Positions 27,993-36,483 of a stretch of 38,026 bases of DNA are shown here, in pieces. Both the position numbers and the translations under genes were made by a program. This stretch comes from a bacterium (GTDB lineage: Bacteria; Patescibacteriota; Minisyncoccia; Phycocordibacterales; UBA2100): the NCBI GenBank assembly GCA_030648265.1, contig JAUSHX010000017.1, positions 1 through 38,026 on the forward strand. The letters are read 5' to 3'. The notes beneath the pieces were generated by a model. It saw only the letters and a list, made by a program, of their open reading frames with translations, was not told where the DNA came from and ran no database searches. Each line of letters begins with the position of its first letter. The first letter of the stretch is position 1.

Positions 27993-28549
27993 ATTTCATA
28001 TCGGCGTTTGACCTGCATATTGAGCAGGCACTCTACGCAATACGCGACCCTTCACCGGTTCAATTTTTCACGTGGGTCACCGAACTCGCAAGTACGACAA
28101 CGGTCCTCGGAATTACATCCATTATCATTATCATCCTCGCGTATCGTAAACGGTGGGCTTTAGTTGCCGGACTATGTACGACCACCCTCGGAAGCGGTGC
28201 CGTCGCATTTATTTTGAAAGATATCGTGGCACGGCCTCGTCCGGGCGCACCGCTCTATGCATTCGTGGAAACCTCCTATTCATTTCCGAGCGGACATGCG
28301 ACCTTTTCCGTTGCGATGTATGGCTTCGTTCTTTGGTTACTCTACGACACAATACCAGTTGCCTGGAGATATGTTGCAATTGTCGCAGTAACAATTGTTG
28401 TCTTCGCGGTAGGATTTAGCAGACTTTATCTCGGTGTGCACTATCCCAGCGATGTTATCGCGGGATACATCCTCGGAGGACTCTTTGTGCTCCTCGGAAT
28501 CAAAGTCACGAAATATTTGGAACGAAGGACTACTTTTGTTTCGCAGTGA
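27989..28549 (+). CDS. PAP2-family phosphatase
   Basis: KDIVARPRPG, YSFPSGHATFSVAMYG, GFSRLYLGVHYPSDVIAGY. Confidence 0.93.
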   Translation: MNFISAFDLHIEQALYAIRDPSPVQFFTWVTELASTTTVLGITSIIIIILAYRKRWALVAGLCTTTLGSGAVAFILKDIVARPRPGAPLYAFVETSYSFPSGHATFSVAMYGFVLWLLYDTIPVAWRYVAIVAVTIVVFAVGFSRLYLGVHYPSDVIAGYILGGLFVLLGIKVTKYLERRTTFVSQ

Positions 28550-29438
28550 GAATTGTTTTTAGAAGCGCCATGCGGACGGAGTGGCCGTAGCCGACCTGTT
28601 TGAAGTACACGGCGTGAGGCGAATCGTCAACTTCCGGCATTATTTCCCCGACGCGTGGAAGCGGGTGGATTATGATGGCGCCTTTTTTCATTGAATCCGC
28701 CAGTTTGCGCGTAATTATGTATTTGCCTGAAAGCGTTTTGAACTCTTCGGGGCTCATCCACTCCTTTTGCATACGCGTCTGATACACGACATCGGCGGTC
28801 TTCATCGCCGCATGCATGTCTTCTGTCTCGTCAAACGTAACGTCATGGCGCTTCAGATATGCCTTTATGTCGTCACGCATGCGTAAGGCCGGCGCGGAAA
28901 CAAGCGTGAGGTGGATATCCTTATATTTTCCCAAGAGATATGCAAGAGAGCGGGCGGCGCGGTAATATTTCAGATTTCCAACGACGGCAATGGTAACGCC
29001 GTCAGTACGCCCGAGTTCGCGGTGAATCGTATACAAATCAAGAAGAGCCTGCGTCGGGTGCTGGCCGGTACCATCCCCTGCATTTATGACAGGAATTTTA
29101 GATACTTTGGCTGCTCTGTCCGCCGCGCCTTCTTCGGGATGGCGCAGTATGATGATGTCCGCGTAGCAGTTCATGACGCGGATAGTATCTTCAAGAGTTT
29201 CGCCTTTAACGTCGGACGAACTTTCTCGTGCGTTTTCAACGGTCAGCACATTTCCGCCGAGTCGCATCATTGCCGACTCAAAACTAAATCGCGTGCGCGT
29301 GCTCGGCTCGTAGTATAGAGATGCGAGTATCTTCCCTTTTAGGGAATCGTCTGCTTTATTTTCTAATTTGGAGGCAAGCTCGAATAGTTGGTCAAGCGAA
29401 CTCCTGGTAAATTGCTGTGTTTTGGTGACGTGATGCAT
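28530..29438 (-). CDS. pyrB: aspartate carbamoyltransferase catalytic subunit
   Basis: YYEPSTRTRFSFESAMMRLGG, INAGDGTGQHPTQALLDLYTI, HPLPRVGEI. Confidence 0.95.
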   Translation of the reverse strand: MHHVTKTQQFTRSSLDQLFELASKLENKADDSLKGKILASLYYEPSTRTRFSFESAMMRLGGNVLTVENARESSSDVKGETLEDTIRVMNCYADIIILRHPEEGAADRAAKVSKIPVINAGDGTGQHPTQALLDLYTIHRELGRTDGVTIAVVGNLKYYRAARSLAYLLGKYKDIHLTLVSAPALRMRDDIKAYLKRHDVTFDETEDMHAAMKTADVVYQTRMQKEWMSPEEFKTLSGKYIITRKLADSMKKGAIIIHPLPRVGEIMPEVDDSPHAVYFKQVGYGHSVRMALLKTILTAKQK

Positions 29439-29524
29439 ATGAAAAGAGTATACCGTATCTTGTATCGTGTATACAGTATGAAAATACGGAATACTAAATA
29501 CCGTATACGGAATACCTTTGTAAA

Positions 29525-30094
29525 TTACCTACTGCCCGTTGTCTTGGAAAGTGCCGGAAAGAGTGCACCCAATTCCAGTTGTTCTGAAGTAACTACCCAT
29601 CTGTAGAGTGCAGGGCTCAAAAGCGTCGCGAAAACTACCGTGCCGAGCAGGTGCATGAGTGTAAAGGGAATTTGGCCCGTGAGCGCAATAATGAACGGCT
29701 GGCCTTGGAAAATCGGGCCGATCGTGAGGCCGGTAACTGCATCATAGAAAATAGTTCCGACAATGCCGAAGCTTAAGAAATTCTTGACGGTTGCCTCGCG
29801 ATTCTTAAAGAAAAGACAAGAGCCGGCGCCCAGCACGCCATAGGCAATCGCCGTAACAGCAGTCCAAATTCCCCATCCGGAAGTTACCGCGTCAAACAAG
29901 ACAATTCCGAGGAATCCGAAAAGAAAACTACCGAGCACGCCGTAGCGTTTTGAAAAGGGCATCATGGTCGCGAGCATCGGCTCAAAATTCGGCGGGCGGA
30001 ACGGAATCAGGCGAAAAAGGAAGACGGCACCCCAGCCAATGGCGAATTTCAACCAGCCCGTTGTGAACTGAAGCTTCATACGATGGATTGCCAT
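29525..30094 (-). CDS. integral membrane protein, ECF transporter S-component-like
   Basis: RLIPFRPPNFEPMLATMMPFSKRYGVLGSFLFGFLGIVLFDAVT; upstream part of the track ORF overlaps the neighbouring gene and was trimmed. Confidence 0.6.
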   Translation of the reverse strand: MAIHRMKLQFTTGWLKFAIGWGAVFLFRLIPFRPPNFEPMLATMMPFSKRYGVLGSFLFGFLGIVLFDAVTSGWGIWTAVTAIAYGVLGAGSCLFFKNREATVKNFLSFGIVGTIFYDAVTGLTIGPIFQGQPFIIALTGQIPFTLMHLLGTVVFATLLSPALYRWVVTSEQLELGALFPALSKTTGSR

Positions 30095-30151
30095 AATATC
30101 ACGGATTTCTTTCCGAAGACCTAGATCCTGCAATGGAAAGTTAGGTGCTCC

Positions 30152-30174
30152 ATATCGACCTCGTAGGTCGATAT
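30152..30174. repeat. 23-bp palindrome, intergenic
   Basis: ATATCGACCT-CGT-AGGTCGATAT. Confidence 0.7.
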
Positions 30175-30179
30175 TATGG

Positions 30180-31415
30180 CTATAGGACAAACCTTCCTTT
30201 TTTGTAGATAACCTTTTTGCTCCCGTCTTTGAGGTGCGCGGTAACGGTCCTGTCGGTTGTGGAGACAACATCAGTGTGCACGGACGAATCATTGAAGCCC
30301 AGCCGTTTTGCTTCTCTGTCGGTGAGTTTGGATACATCGCCTGCGTAGGTGTCGCGATAACTCATGCCGAGTGCGATGTGTGAATTGCCGTAGGGCCCGC
30401 CCATATTCTCGTCAAACAATGTTTCCGCCATGAATTTCGTGATTCGCGAGTGGCGCTTGTCGGTAAGCGAGTACTCGCCTATTTTGTCGGCGCCTTCCGT
30501 CGCAATCATTTCCTTGAGCAATTTCTCGTTGGTTTTCGCACTGCTTTTTACTACGCGTCCGTTCTTAAACCACAATTGAATGCCCGTAATTTTATTGCTG
30601 TAGCGATAGAGGGGCTGATTGATGCGAATCCAGCCGTTGGTGCCCCGCCAATCAGGAGAGGTGAAAATCTCAAATGATGGAATGTTCCTGCCGGAGCCCG
30701 CGTGCCATGCCCGTTTCTCCCCCAACGTGTACCACATGTCCATGTCTTCCCCTACCGCGTGGAGTTTATCAATCCGCGGAGAGAGTTTGTTGAGGCGGGT
30801 ACGATACTTCTCAATATCGCGATACACCGCTTTCCACTTTCCGATAGGGTCCTTTTCATCCAAAAAGCAGGCTTTGATAATTTGTTGCCAATATTCCTTT
30901 TCAGAGAGACCCGCTTCCTTGGCCATCGCCGGCGTGCCGTAGAGCGCTATGGTCCATGTGAACTTTCCTTTCCATTCCTTCACATGTCGCCAATCCGTAA
31001 AGCGTTTGAGCGCTTGCCCGCGCATCATAATCTTCTTCCCATCAATGCCCTTGAGCGCGTGCGGGTCTTTCTCCGCAAGAAGGAATACCGAGTGGTCCAT
31101 TTCTTCAATCACGCCCTTGAGATATTTTGCCGGAAAATGTTTTATCTGCGCTTCGGAGGCGTGCTCGTAAAAATAACGGGAAACGGAGACATTGCGGCGC
31201 TTGTCGCCCTGTTCGTCATCGGGCCCGTAGTTTGACATCACGTGCCCTCCCGCATCCACGATTGCGTTGCAAACGGCCATAAAAAGCGGTTTGGCAGATT
31301 CCGATGCGGAAACCCGCACCACCTCTCCCTTCTTAATTCCCTTTCCCCCGCCGAGAGCAAAATTCACGAGCACGTCAGCGTAATTCTTAAGTATCTTGTC
31401 GCTTGGGGTGTACAT
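30180..31415 (-). CDS. M29-family aminopeptidase
   Basis: YADVLVNFALGGGKGIKKGEVVRVSASESAKPL, ...GGPYGNSHIALGMSYRD...NDSSVHTDVVSTTDRTV. Confidence 0.85.
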   Translation of the reverse strand: MYTPSDKILKNYADVLVNFALGGGKGIKKGEVVRVSASESAKPLFMAVCNAIVDAGGHVMSNYGPDDEQGDKRRNVSVSRYFYEHASEAQIKHFPAKYLKGVIEEMDHSVFLLAEKDPHALKGIDGKKIMMRGQALKRFTDWRHVKEWKGKFTWTIALYGTPAMAKEAGLSEKEYWQQIIKACFLDEKDPIGKWKAVYRDIEKYRTRLNKLSPRIDKLHAVGEDMDMWYTLGEKRAWHAGSGRNIPSFEIFTSPDWRGTNGWIRINQPLYRYSNKITGIQLWFKNGRVVKSSAKTNEKLLKEMIATEGADKIGEYSLTDKRHSRITKFMAETLFDENMGGPYGNSHIALGMSYRDTYAGDVSKLTDREAKRLGFNDSSVHTDVVSTTDRTVTAHLKDGSKKVIYKKGRFVL

Positions 31416-31470
31416 GTTGTGTGAGAATACAGCCACAGAGTTGTTTTGTCTAGAAATTGCATCGATACAC

Positions 31471-31920
31471 TTAATTTATCTTCTTGCCGTAGTCCTGTTT
31501 GAGGAGTGGGCGTGGTAATTGATTATTATTCATGTCGCCTCTATTCGGACCCAGTTTTTTCCTCACATCCTCAATTAGATCAAGGTACTCAGGAGTAATC
31601 TGTATTCCAGAACCCTCTCGAATCATTTGCTCTGCTTTGTTGAATAATCTGAACACATCCCCCTCTGCAGCTTTTTGCTTTTCACTTTTGCGGTTTCCAA
31701 AGAACTCTTTCGCAATGTCGGTAATATCAGTGCCGCGCATAACGTGATAGAAAACTCCGGATAAAAGCTCTTTTTCCTTTCGGGAAATGTCATTTCTAGA
31801 CTCAATGATGGCGATTGCGCGACTCAACAACTTATCGTTAACAATCTCCTTCTCATAATAATTTCTGATTGACACTTTGATTCTCTCTCCATTCCCCGTG
31901 GCGAACTCATTCAGTACCAT
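31471..31920 (-). CDS. hypothetical protein
   Basis: 149 aa ORF, charged, no family recognised. Confidence 0.5.
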   Translation of the reverse strand: MVLNEFATGNGERIKVSIRNYYEKEIVNDKLLSRAIAIIESRNDISRKEKELLSGVFYHVMRGTDITDIAKEFFGNRKSEKQKAAEGDVFRLFNKAEQMIREGSGIQITPEYLDLIEDVRKKLGPNRGDMNNNQLPRPLLKQDYGKKIN

Positions 31921-31929
31921 AAAGTCAAT

Positions 31930-33354
31930 CTATTGACTGCTATTCTCCCTAAACGGCGTGTAGCAAACCTTCTTCGCCACAATCTCTTTCATGCGCTCTT
32001 TAATGTCAATGGGGTACTCGCCCGTAAAGCATGATGTGGAGAACTGGTCTTCGGGAATTCCGGTTGCTTTTATCATGCCCTGATAGGAAAGAAATTGCAG
32101 AGATGTCGCACCGAGAAATGCCTTCATTTCAGGGATAGATTTATCAGATGCCAGAAGATTTTTTTGTTTCGGCGTATCAATACCGTAGAAATCCGGGAAC
32201 ATTATGGGCGGTGACGACACAAGAAAGTGGACTTCGGTTGCACCCGCACCAAAAAGCATTTCAACGATTTTGCGCGAAGTGGTACCGCGAACTATTGAAT
32301 CGTCAATGACCGCCACACGCTTGCTTTTAATAACTTCGGCAATCGGCGTTAATTTCGCTTTAACACCTTGGTCCCTGATATGCTGTTCGGGCTCAATGAA
32401 TGTGCGATGTATATACCGATTCTTTGTTAAGCCCATTTCAAGCGGTATGCCCGATTCGTTGGCGTATCCAATGGCTACGGGAATTGCCGTTTCAGGCACG
32501 GGAATAATAACATCCGCCCGCAATGGGTATTCTTTGGCTAATTGTACGCCGAAGTTTCTTCGTACGCTGTAGACCGATTTTCCCAGCAAATGACTGTCCG
32601 GTCTTGCGAAGTATACGAACTCAAAAATGTCCATCTTCGGATTCGGTTTTGCGAGTTGTTCTGAACGCAACCCATTAGCGTCAATCACGACCATTTCACC
32701 GGGTTGTACATCGCGCATAAACTCTGCACCTATTGTTTGAAATGCACATGTTTCAGACGAGAAAATAAACCCACCGTTTATTGTCGCTATAGAGAGCGGG
32801 CGAATTCCGCACGCATCGCGTATGGCAATCATCCTATCTTTGGACATTATGAGAATTGAAAATGCTCCGGTCATGAGCGGGTATGCTTTCTTGATTGCCT
32901 CTTCAAGCGAAGCGCCCTCTTTAACGAGGACGCCGATTGCTTCGGCTATCATCCGCGAATCAGAAAGCTTACTGGTCTCTATATTTTTGCCGTGCAAAAA
33001 TTCCTCAAGAACGGCCGTGCTGGGGATGTTGCCGTTGTGCGCGAGAGCTATGCCCCAGTTGTTCACAATTGTTGGTTGTGCGTGGTCTACGTGAGAACCT
33101 CCGGCCGTGGAATACCTGTTGTGTCCGATGGCAATGTGCCCGGTTAATCTCAGAATGTCTTCTTCCGCAAAAACTTGCGAAACCAGTCCCATGCCCTTGT
33201 GGCACGCAATGCGTTCCCCGTCGGAAGCCGCTATGCCGGAGCTTTCCTGCCCGCGATGCTGAAGCGCGAAGAGGCCGAAGAAAGAGATGCGAGCAACATC
33301 CAAACCCTTTCCATAAACTCCAAAGACGCCACACTTTTCTCCAAGGTCTGACAT
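31930..33354 (-). CDS. purF: amidophosphoribosyltransferase
   Basis: CGVFGVYGKGLDVARISFFGLFALQHRGQESSGIA, GHNRYSTAGGS, VAVIDDSIVRGTTSRKIVEML. Confidence 0.96.
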   Translation of the reverse strand: MSDLGEKCGVFGVYGKGLDVARISFFGLFALQHRGQESSGIAASDGERIACHKGMGLVSQVFAEEDILRLTGHIAIGHNRYSTAGGSHVDHAQPTIVNNWGIALAHNGNIPSTAVLEEFLHGKNIETSKLSDSRMIAEAIGVLVKEGASLEEAIKKAYPLMTGAFSILIMSKDRMIAIRDACGIRPLSIATINGGFIFSSETCAFQTIGAEFMRDVQPGEMVVIDANGLRSEQLAKPNPKMDIFEFVYFARPDSHLLGKSVYSVRRNFGVQLAKEYPLRADVIIPVPETAIPVAIGYANESGIPLEMGLTKNRYIHRTFIEPEQHIRDQGVKAKLTPIAEVIKSKRVAVIDDSIVRGTTSRKIVEMLFGAGATEVHFLVSSPPIMFPDFYGIDTPKQKNLLASDKSIPEMKAFLGATSLQFLSYQGMIKATGIPEDQFSTSCFTGEYPIDIKERMKEIVAKKVCYTPFRENSSQ

Positions 33355-33491
33355 GGTTATTTAGGAAGAAAGAAGTCTTGAGAACATGGTTACCCATGCA
33401 GTATACCCCATCAGATATGCAATGCACATGAGCGCAGGTGGGGCGCATCGCGTATTGAGTATCGTGTGTGGCGTAAGCGGAAATGCTGGAA

Positions 33492-33529
33492 CAACTACTT
33501 GCTTATTCGCGCGAATAAGCAAGTAGTTG
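33492..33529. repeat. 38-bp perfect palindrome, family 1 copy D, intergenic
   Basis: CAACTACTTGCTTATTCGCGCGAATAAGCAAGTAGTTG. Confidence 0.9.
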
Positions 33530-33535
33530 GTTTAT

Positions 33536-33565
33536 GGTCTAATTCGCGCGAATGGTTCAATAGCC
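33536..33565. repeat. partial family 1 copy E
   Basis: GGTCTAATTCGCGCGAATGGTTC: core retained, arms degenerate. Confidence 0.65.
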
Positions 33566-33581
33566 GACAAAAACATTTCCA

Positions 33582-33662
33582 GAACATTCCAACATTCTTG
33601 AGGCCGATAGATTTTGTATCCGATTGTACCCAATCGCCTGTAGACGGAATGTTGGAATGTTG
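33582..33662. repeat. inverted repeat with inner hairpin
   Basis: GAACATTCCAACATTC / GAATGTTGGAATGTTG (15 of 16) enclosing CGATTG-tacc-CAATCG. Confidence 0.75.
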
Positions 33663-33669
33663 CAAGTGA

Positions 33670-33990
33670 CTACCTCTCAATTTTCACAGACCAAACATCA
33701 ATCGCGGGTTCTTCATAGGGGTGCGCTTTCCGTATCGCCCGCACCACTTTTGCCCTTAATTCCGGCTCGCAAACAAATTCAATGCACTCCTCCTCAACAG
33801 ACTCCAATTTGCCTACTGCGCCGACTACGGGATGCGCTCCGGCGCCCGGCATAAATCTTCCCACGCCACGCGTTGAAAAACTGCAGAAAGAATACTTGCC
33901 GAGCTTTCCGCCTCCGGCCTTACCTATCGCCTCGCGCACCTTGTCGGCGTGAGTTACGGGAACGTATGTGACAATCTTCAGGTGCGACAT
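33670..33990 (-). CDS. NIF3/YqfO PII-like domain protein
   Basis: KIVTYVPVTHADKVREAIGKAGGGKLGKYSFCSFSTRGVGRFMPGAGAHPVVG...RKAHPYEEPAIDV. Confidence 0.85.
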   Translation of the reverse strand: MSHLKIVTYVPVTHADKVREAIGKAGGGKLGKYSFCSFSTRGVGRFMPGAGAHPVVGAVGKLESVEEECIEFVCEPELRAKVVRAIRKAHPYEEPAIDVWSVKIER

Positions 33991-34027
33991 ATAGATAAAT
34001 ATACTACTTTTCAGTATGTTGGGGGAA

Positions 34028-34061
34028 TAAAAAAAGCAGGCAAGGAAGTAGCTTCCCTGCC
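34028..34061 (-). terminator. terminator downstream of hisG
   Basis: minus GGCAGGGAAG-cta-CTTCCTTGCC then TGCTTTTTTT. Confidence 0.85.
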
Positions 34062-34095
34062 CGCGAAAAAAGACTAGGAGTTTGCCGACACCACT

Positions 34096-35037
34096 CTACG
34101 ACATAATGACGCGTATTTCGCGATTCGACATAATGAGAGGGATGTCGCGATTTACGATAATATCGGTAACCCCGATTTGAAGTAGCGCGAAAATGATGTC
34201 TTGCTCTTTTTCGCGAAGCACCAAAGATTGTAATGCGAACCATCCCTTGCCTTTTCCCACAATCGGCGAACAGGAAGGGCCCTTCAATCCCCCCATAAGC
34301 CAGCCGGCATTCTCCAACTTCTCTTTTGGAACGTTGGCGGTGAGCGATACATACAGCGATGCCTGGTACGCCCCCATGATGAGTCTTGCGAAGCAGTCTA
34401 TGTAGGAGCGCTTGGCCTTATCCGCATACGATTTGGGGTTCGCCACAATGATCATGCTAGATGGCTTGATGATGTCGCAGAGGACCTTGAGCTTGTTTGC
34501 TTTTAGCGATCGTCCGCTTTCAGTCACATCGACTATTCCCGTTGCGCCGAAAGCAATCTTCTGCTCAGTTTTTCCCCAAGACCGTGTGACTTTTATGTCG
34601 CCCCTTCCCTTGCGTTCAAAGAACGCGCGGGTCAACTCGACATACTCGGTCGCGATTTCACACCCACGTGGCAAACGCTCCGGCCGGGTAACCTTACTAG
34701 TTTCAGCCACCGCCAAGACTATCCTGACCGGATTATTGCCACCACGGCCTATGGGTAACCTCCCTTCTACAATGAACTTGCCCCAAAGACCCCAGTTTGC
34801 AATCCAGTCTTCGCTAGCGATGCCAACGTCAAAATGATTGTTAGCGAGATAGATTGGGATTTCCTGAGGCCTTTGGTAAACAACCCTTTCGACCCAGTCA
34901 ACACCAACTGTCCCCTCCATTTTGCGCTCGCCTTCGAGTTTTATCGGCAAACCGGCCTTCATGAACAACCCTTCAACCTTCGCTTGCATAGAACCATCGG
35001 GTACAACGATTTGTATTTTATTCACAGCAAACTCCAC
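34096..35037 (-). CDS. hisG: ATP phosphoribosyltransferase
   Basis: IQIVVPDGSMQAKVEGLFMKAGL, DVGIASEDWIANWG, GATGIVDVTESGRSLKANKLKVL, C-terminal region suggests the long form. Confidence 0.85.
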   Translation of the reverse strand: MEFAVNKIQIVVPDGSMQAKVEGLFMKAGLPIKLEGERKMEGTVGVDWVERVVYQRPQEIPIYLANNHFDVGIASEDWIANWGLWGKFIVEGRLPIGRGGNNPVRIVLAVAETSKVTRPERLPRGCEIATEYVELTRAFFERKGRGDIKVTRSWGKTEQKIAFGATGIVDVTESGRSLKANKLKVLCDIIKPSSMIIVANPKSYADKAKRSYIDCFARLIMGAYQASLYVSLTANVPKEKLENAGWLMGGLKGPSCSPIVGKGKGWFALQSLVLREKEQDIIFALLQIGVTDIIVNRDIPLIMSNREIRVIMS

Positions 35038-35087
35038 TTATCAAAGAGCACGTTTCTGTTTTGGCACAGAAAACGAAAGCCTCTCTC

Positions 35088-35168
35088 GCAGAAAGAAAAA
35101 TACCCCTCGCGAGAGGGGGCTGGTTTGATAATCAAATGCAAGAATCATCAACTCAATCCCCTCTCGCG
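35088..35168 (-). promoter_or_regulatory. candidate transcription attenuator between the TrpR-family gene and hisG
   Basis: terminator CCCCTC-TCGC-GAGGGG + TATTTTTCTTTC; upstream CGCGAGAGGGG is an 11-nt perfect complement of CCCCTCTCGCG in the terminator. Confidence 0.55.
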
Positions 35169-35461
35169 ACGAAATTTGAATGATGATGCAACCTTTTGAT
35201 AACTGATTTGTATCCCCCCATCCCGTTACTCAACCATTTTGAGACGCGCGCAATCGTGGTGGAGCTTAATCCGGTCTTTTTTTCTATGGTTGTATACGGA
35301 ATGTTTTCGGAAAGCATTTCTGCAACTTGCAGTCTCTTTCCGAACTCTTCTATCTCTTTTGTGGTCATTAAATCACGCAAAAATCCCCTCGCTTCATAAG
35401 CGGTCTTCAACCCTAAGATTGCCTGAATCAATTTCTTATTTTCCTTGCTATTCCAATCCAT
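35153..35461 (-). CDS. TrpR/YerC-YecD-family transcriptional regulator
   Basis: LRDLMTTKEIEEFGKRLQVAEMLSENIPYTTIEKKTGLSSTTIARVSKWL. Confidence 0.92.
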   Translation of the reverse strand: MDWNSKENKKLIQAILGLKTAYEARGFLRDLMTTKEIEEFGKRLQVAEMLSENIPYTTIEKKTGLSSTTIARVSKWLSNGMGGYKSVIKRLHHHSNFVARGD

Positions 35462-35593
35462 GACTGCACTTTATCTTAGTAAAGCGTTTAAGTCAAGCAA
35501 CTGTAGGATAGTAGATAGCCATTAGGGTTCAGCCACTAGAAACTCAAGCCCGCATTTCCCTATTCGCTACACCCTATCCCCTAGTGCCTATTC

Positions 35594-35850
35594 TGGAGCC
35601 GATGTCCGGGATTGAACCGGAGACCTCGTTCTTCGCTTATACCTCCGTTTCAACTTTCTATTATCGGAGGGCTAGACTGTATCTTTTCGCCAGAGGCGAA
35701 CCCTTGTCAGTCGTTCGGGCGTTTGACGCCACGGTCTTGCCCTTAGAAAGGGTATTAACCGTTATTCGGGATTCATGCGCATGTTGCCACGCGCATGGGC
35801 AGGGCCTGCGACCCACCAAGAACGTGCTCTACCAACTGAGCTACATCGGC
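35594..35850 (-). tRNA. tRNA-Thr(GGT) interrupted by a group I intron (intron 35634-35814); CCA encoded
   Basis: exon 1 GCCGATGTAGCTCAGTTGGTAGAGCACGTTCTTGGT, exon 2 AAGAACGAGGTCTCCGGTTCAATCCCGGACATCGGCTCCA; joined they form a canonical 76-nt tRNA-Thr. Confidence 0.93.
35634..35814 (-). other. 181-nt ORF-less group I intron
   Basis: U at 5' splice site, terminal omega-G; P1 GGU/GCC, P2 ATGCGC/GCGCAT, P4 ACGGT/ACCGT, P5 CCCTT/AAGGG, P6 GGCG/CGCC, P7 GACTG/CAGTC with AAGATACAGTC S-like element, P8 TTCGCC/GGCGAA, P9 CCTCCG/CGGAGG. Confidence 0.88.
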
Positions 35851-35942
35851 TTCCCCACCAGTCTTTCGATGGTTGCACCGCGGATGATATCATGTTGTCT
35901 ACACAGTGTATATTTGCCGAAACACGATATAATTCATTACGT

Positions 35943-36344
35943 ATGTTCAAAGATGTAGATAAGTTTTTTGACCATCTGGAGGATAATGTGCGCAGCCACT
36001 TGAGCCACTACCCCATCGTGTATGCATTCATTGCCGGTGTCGGCATCATTCTCTTTTGGCGTGGGGTGTGGCACACCGCCGACTTGTTCGCTTTCATGAC
36101 AGGGCCGGTATCAACCATAATTGGCGTCATCATCCTTCTCATGGTCGGAGCGTTCGTCTCATTTTTTATCGGGGACAGCATTATCATCGCGGGAATTAAA
36201 CGCGAGAAAAAGCTTGCCGAAAAAACCGAAGGCGAGATAGAGACGGAGAAAGAGGAGCTGGACGAGGTACGCGGAATGGTCCGCGATGTTGAGAAAGAGG
36301 TGGAGGAAATAAAAGACATTATGAACCACAACAAGAAGTGTTGA
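35943..36344 (+). CDS. small membrane protein with C-terminal coiled coil
   Basis: start MFKDVDKFFDHLED; two hydrophobic spans, Glu/Lys-rich heptad-like tail; track ORF start lies inside the tRNA and was trimmed. Confidence 0.65.
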   Translation: MFKDVDKFFDHLEDNVRSHLSHYPIVYAFIAGVGIILFWRGVWHTADLFAFMTGPVSTIIGVIILLMVGAFVSFFIGDSIIIAGIKREKKLAEKTEGEIETEKEELDEVRGMVRDVEKEVEEIKDIMNHNKKC

Positions 36345-36372
36345 GGTTAAAATCCGGCTAGCATCTCGTCAA

Positions 36373-36398
36373 AATAGACTGACCGGAGCCAGTCTATT
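36373..36398. repeat. hairpin AATAGACTG/CAGTCTATT between CDS and tRNA-Asp
   Basis: 9-bp perfect arms, 8-nt loop; possible weak terminator. Confidence 0.55.
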
Positions 36399-36408
36399 CT
36401 TGCCGAAG

Positions 36409-36483
36409 CGCGGCCGACCGGATTTGAACCGGCGATCTATCCCGTGACAGGGGATTATGTTAACCAGGCTACACCACGGCCGC
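36409..36483 (-). tRNA. tRNA-Asp(GTC)
   Basis: acceptor GCGGCCG/CGGCCGC, anticodon loop CTGTCAC, T-loop TTCAAAT, discriminator G; CCA not encoded. Confidence 0.94.

Noticed and set aside
34096-34160. Direct repeat CGACATAATGA at the hisG 3' end (IPLIMSNREIRVIMS) as a mobile insertion
   Set aside because: Short two-unit repeat at a C-terminus; simplest reading is a small local duplication.
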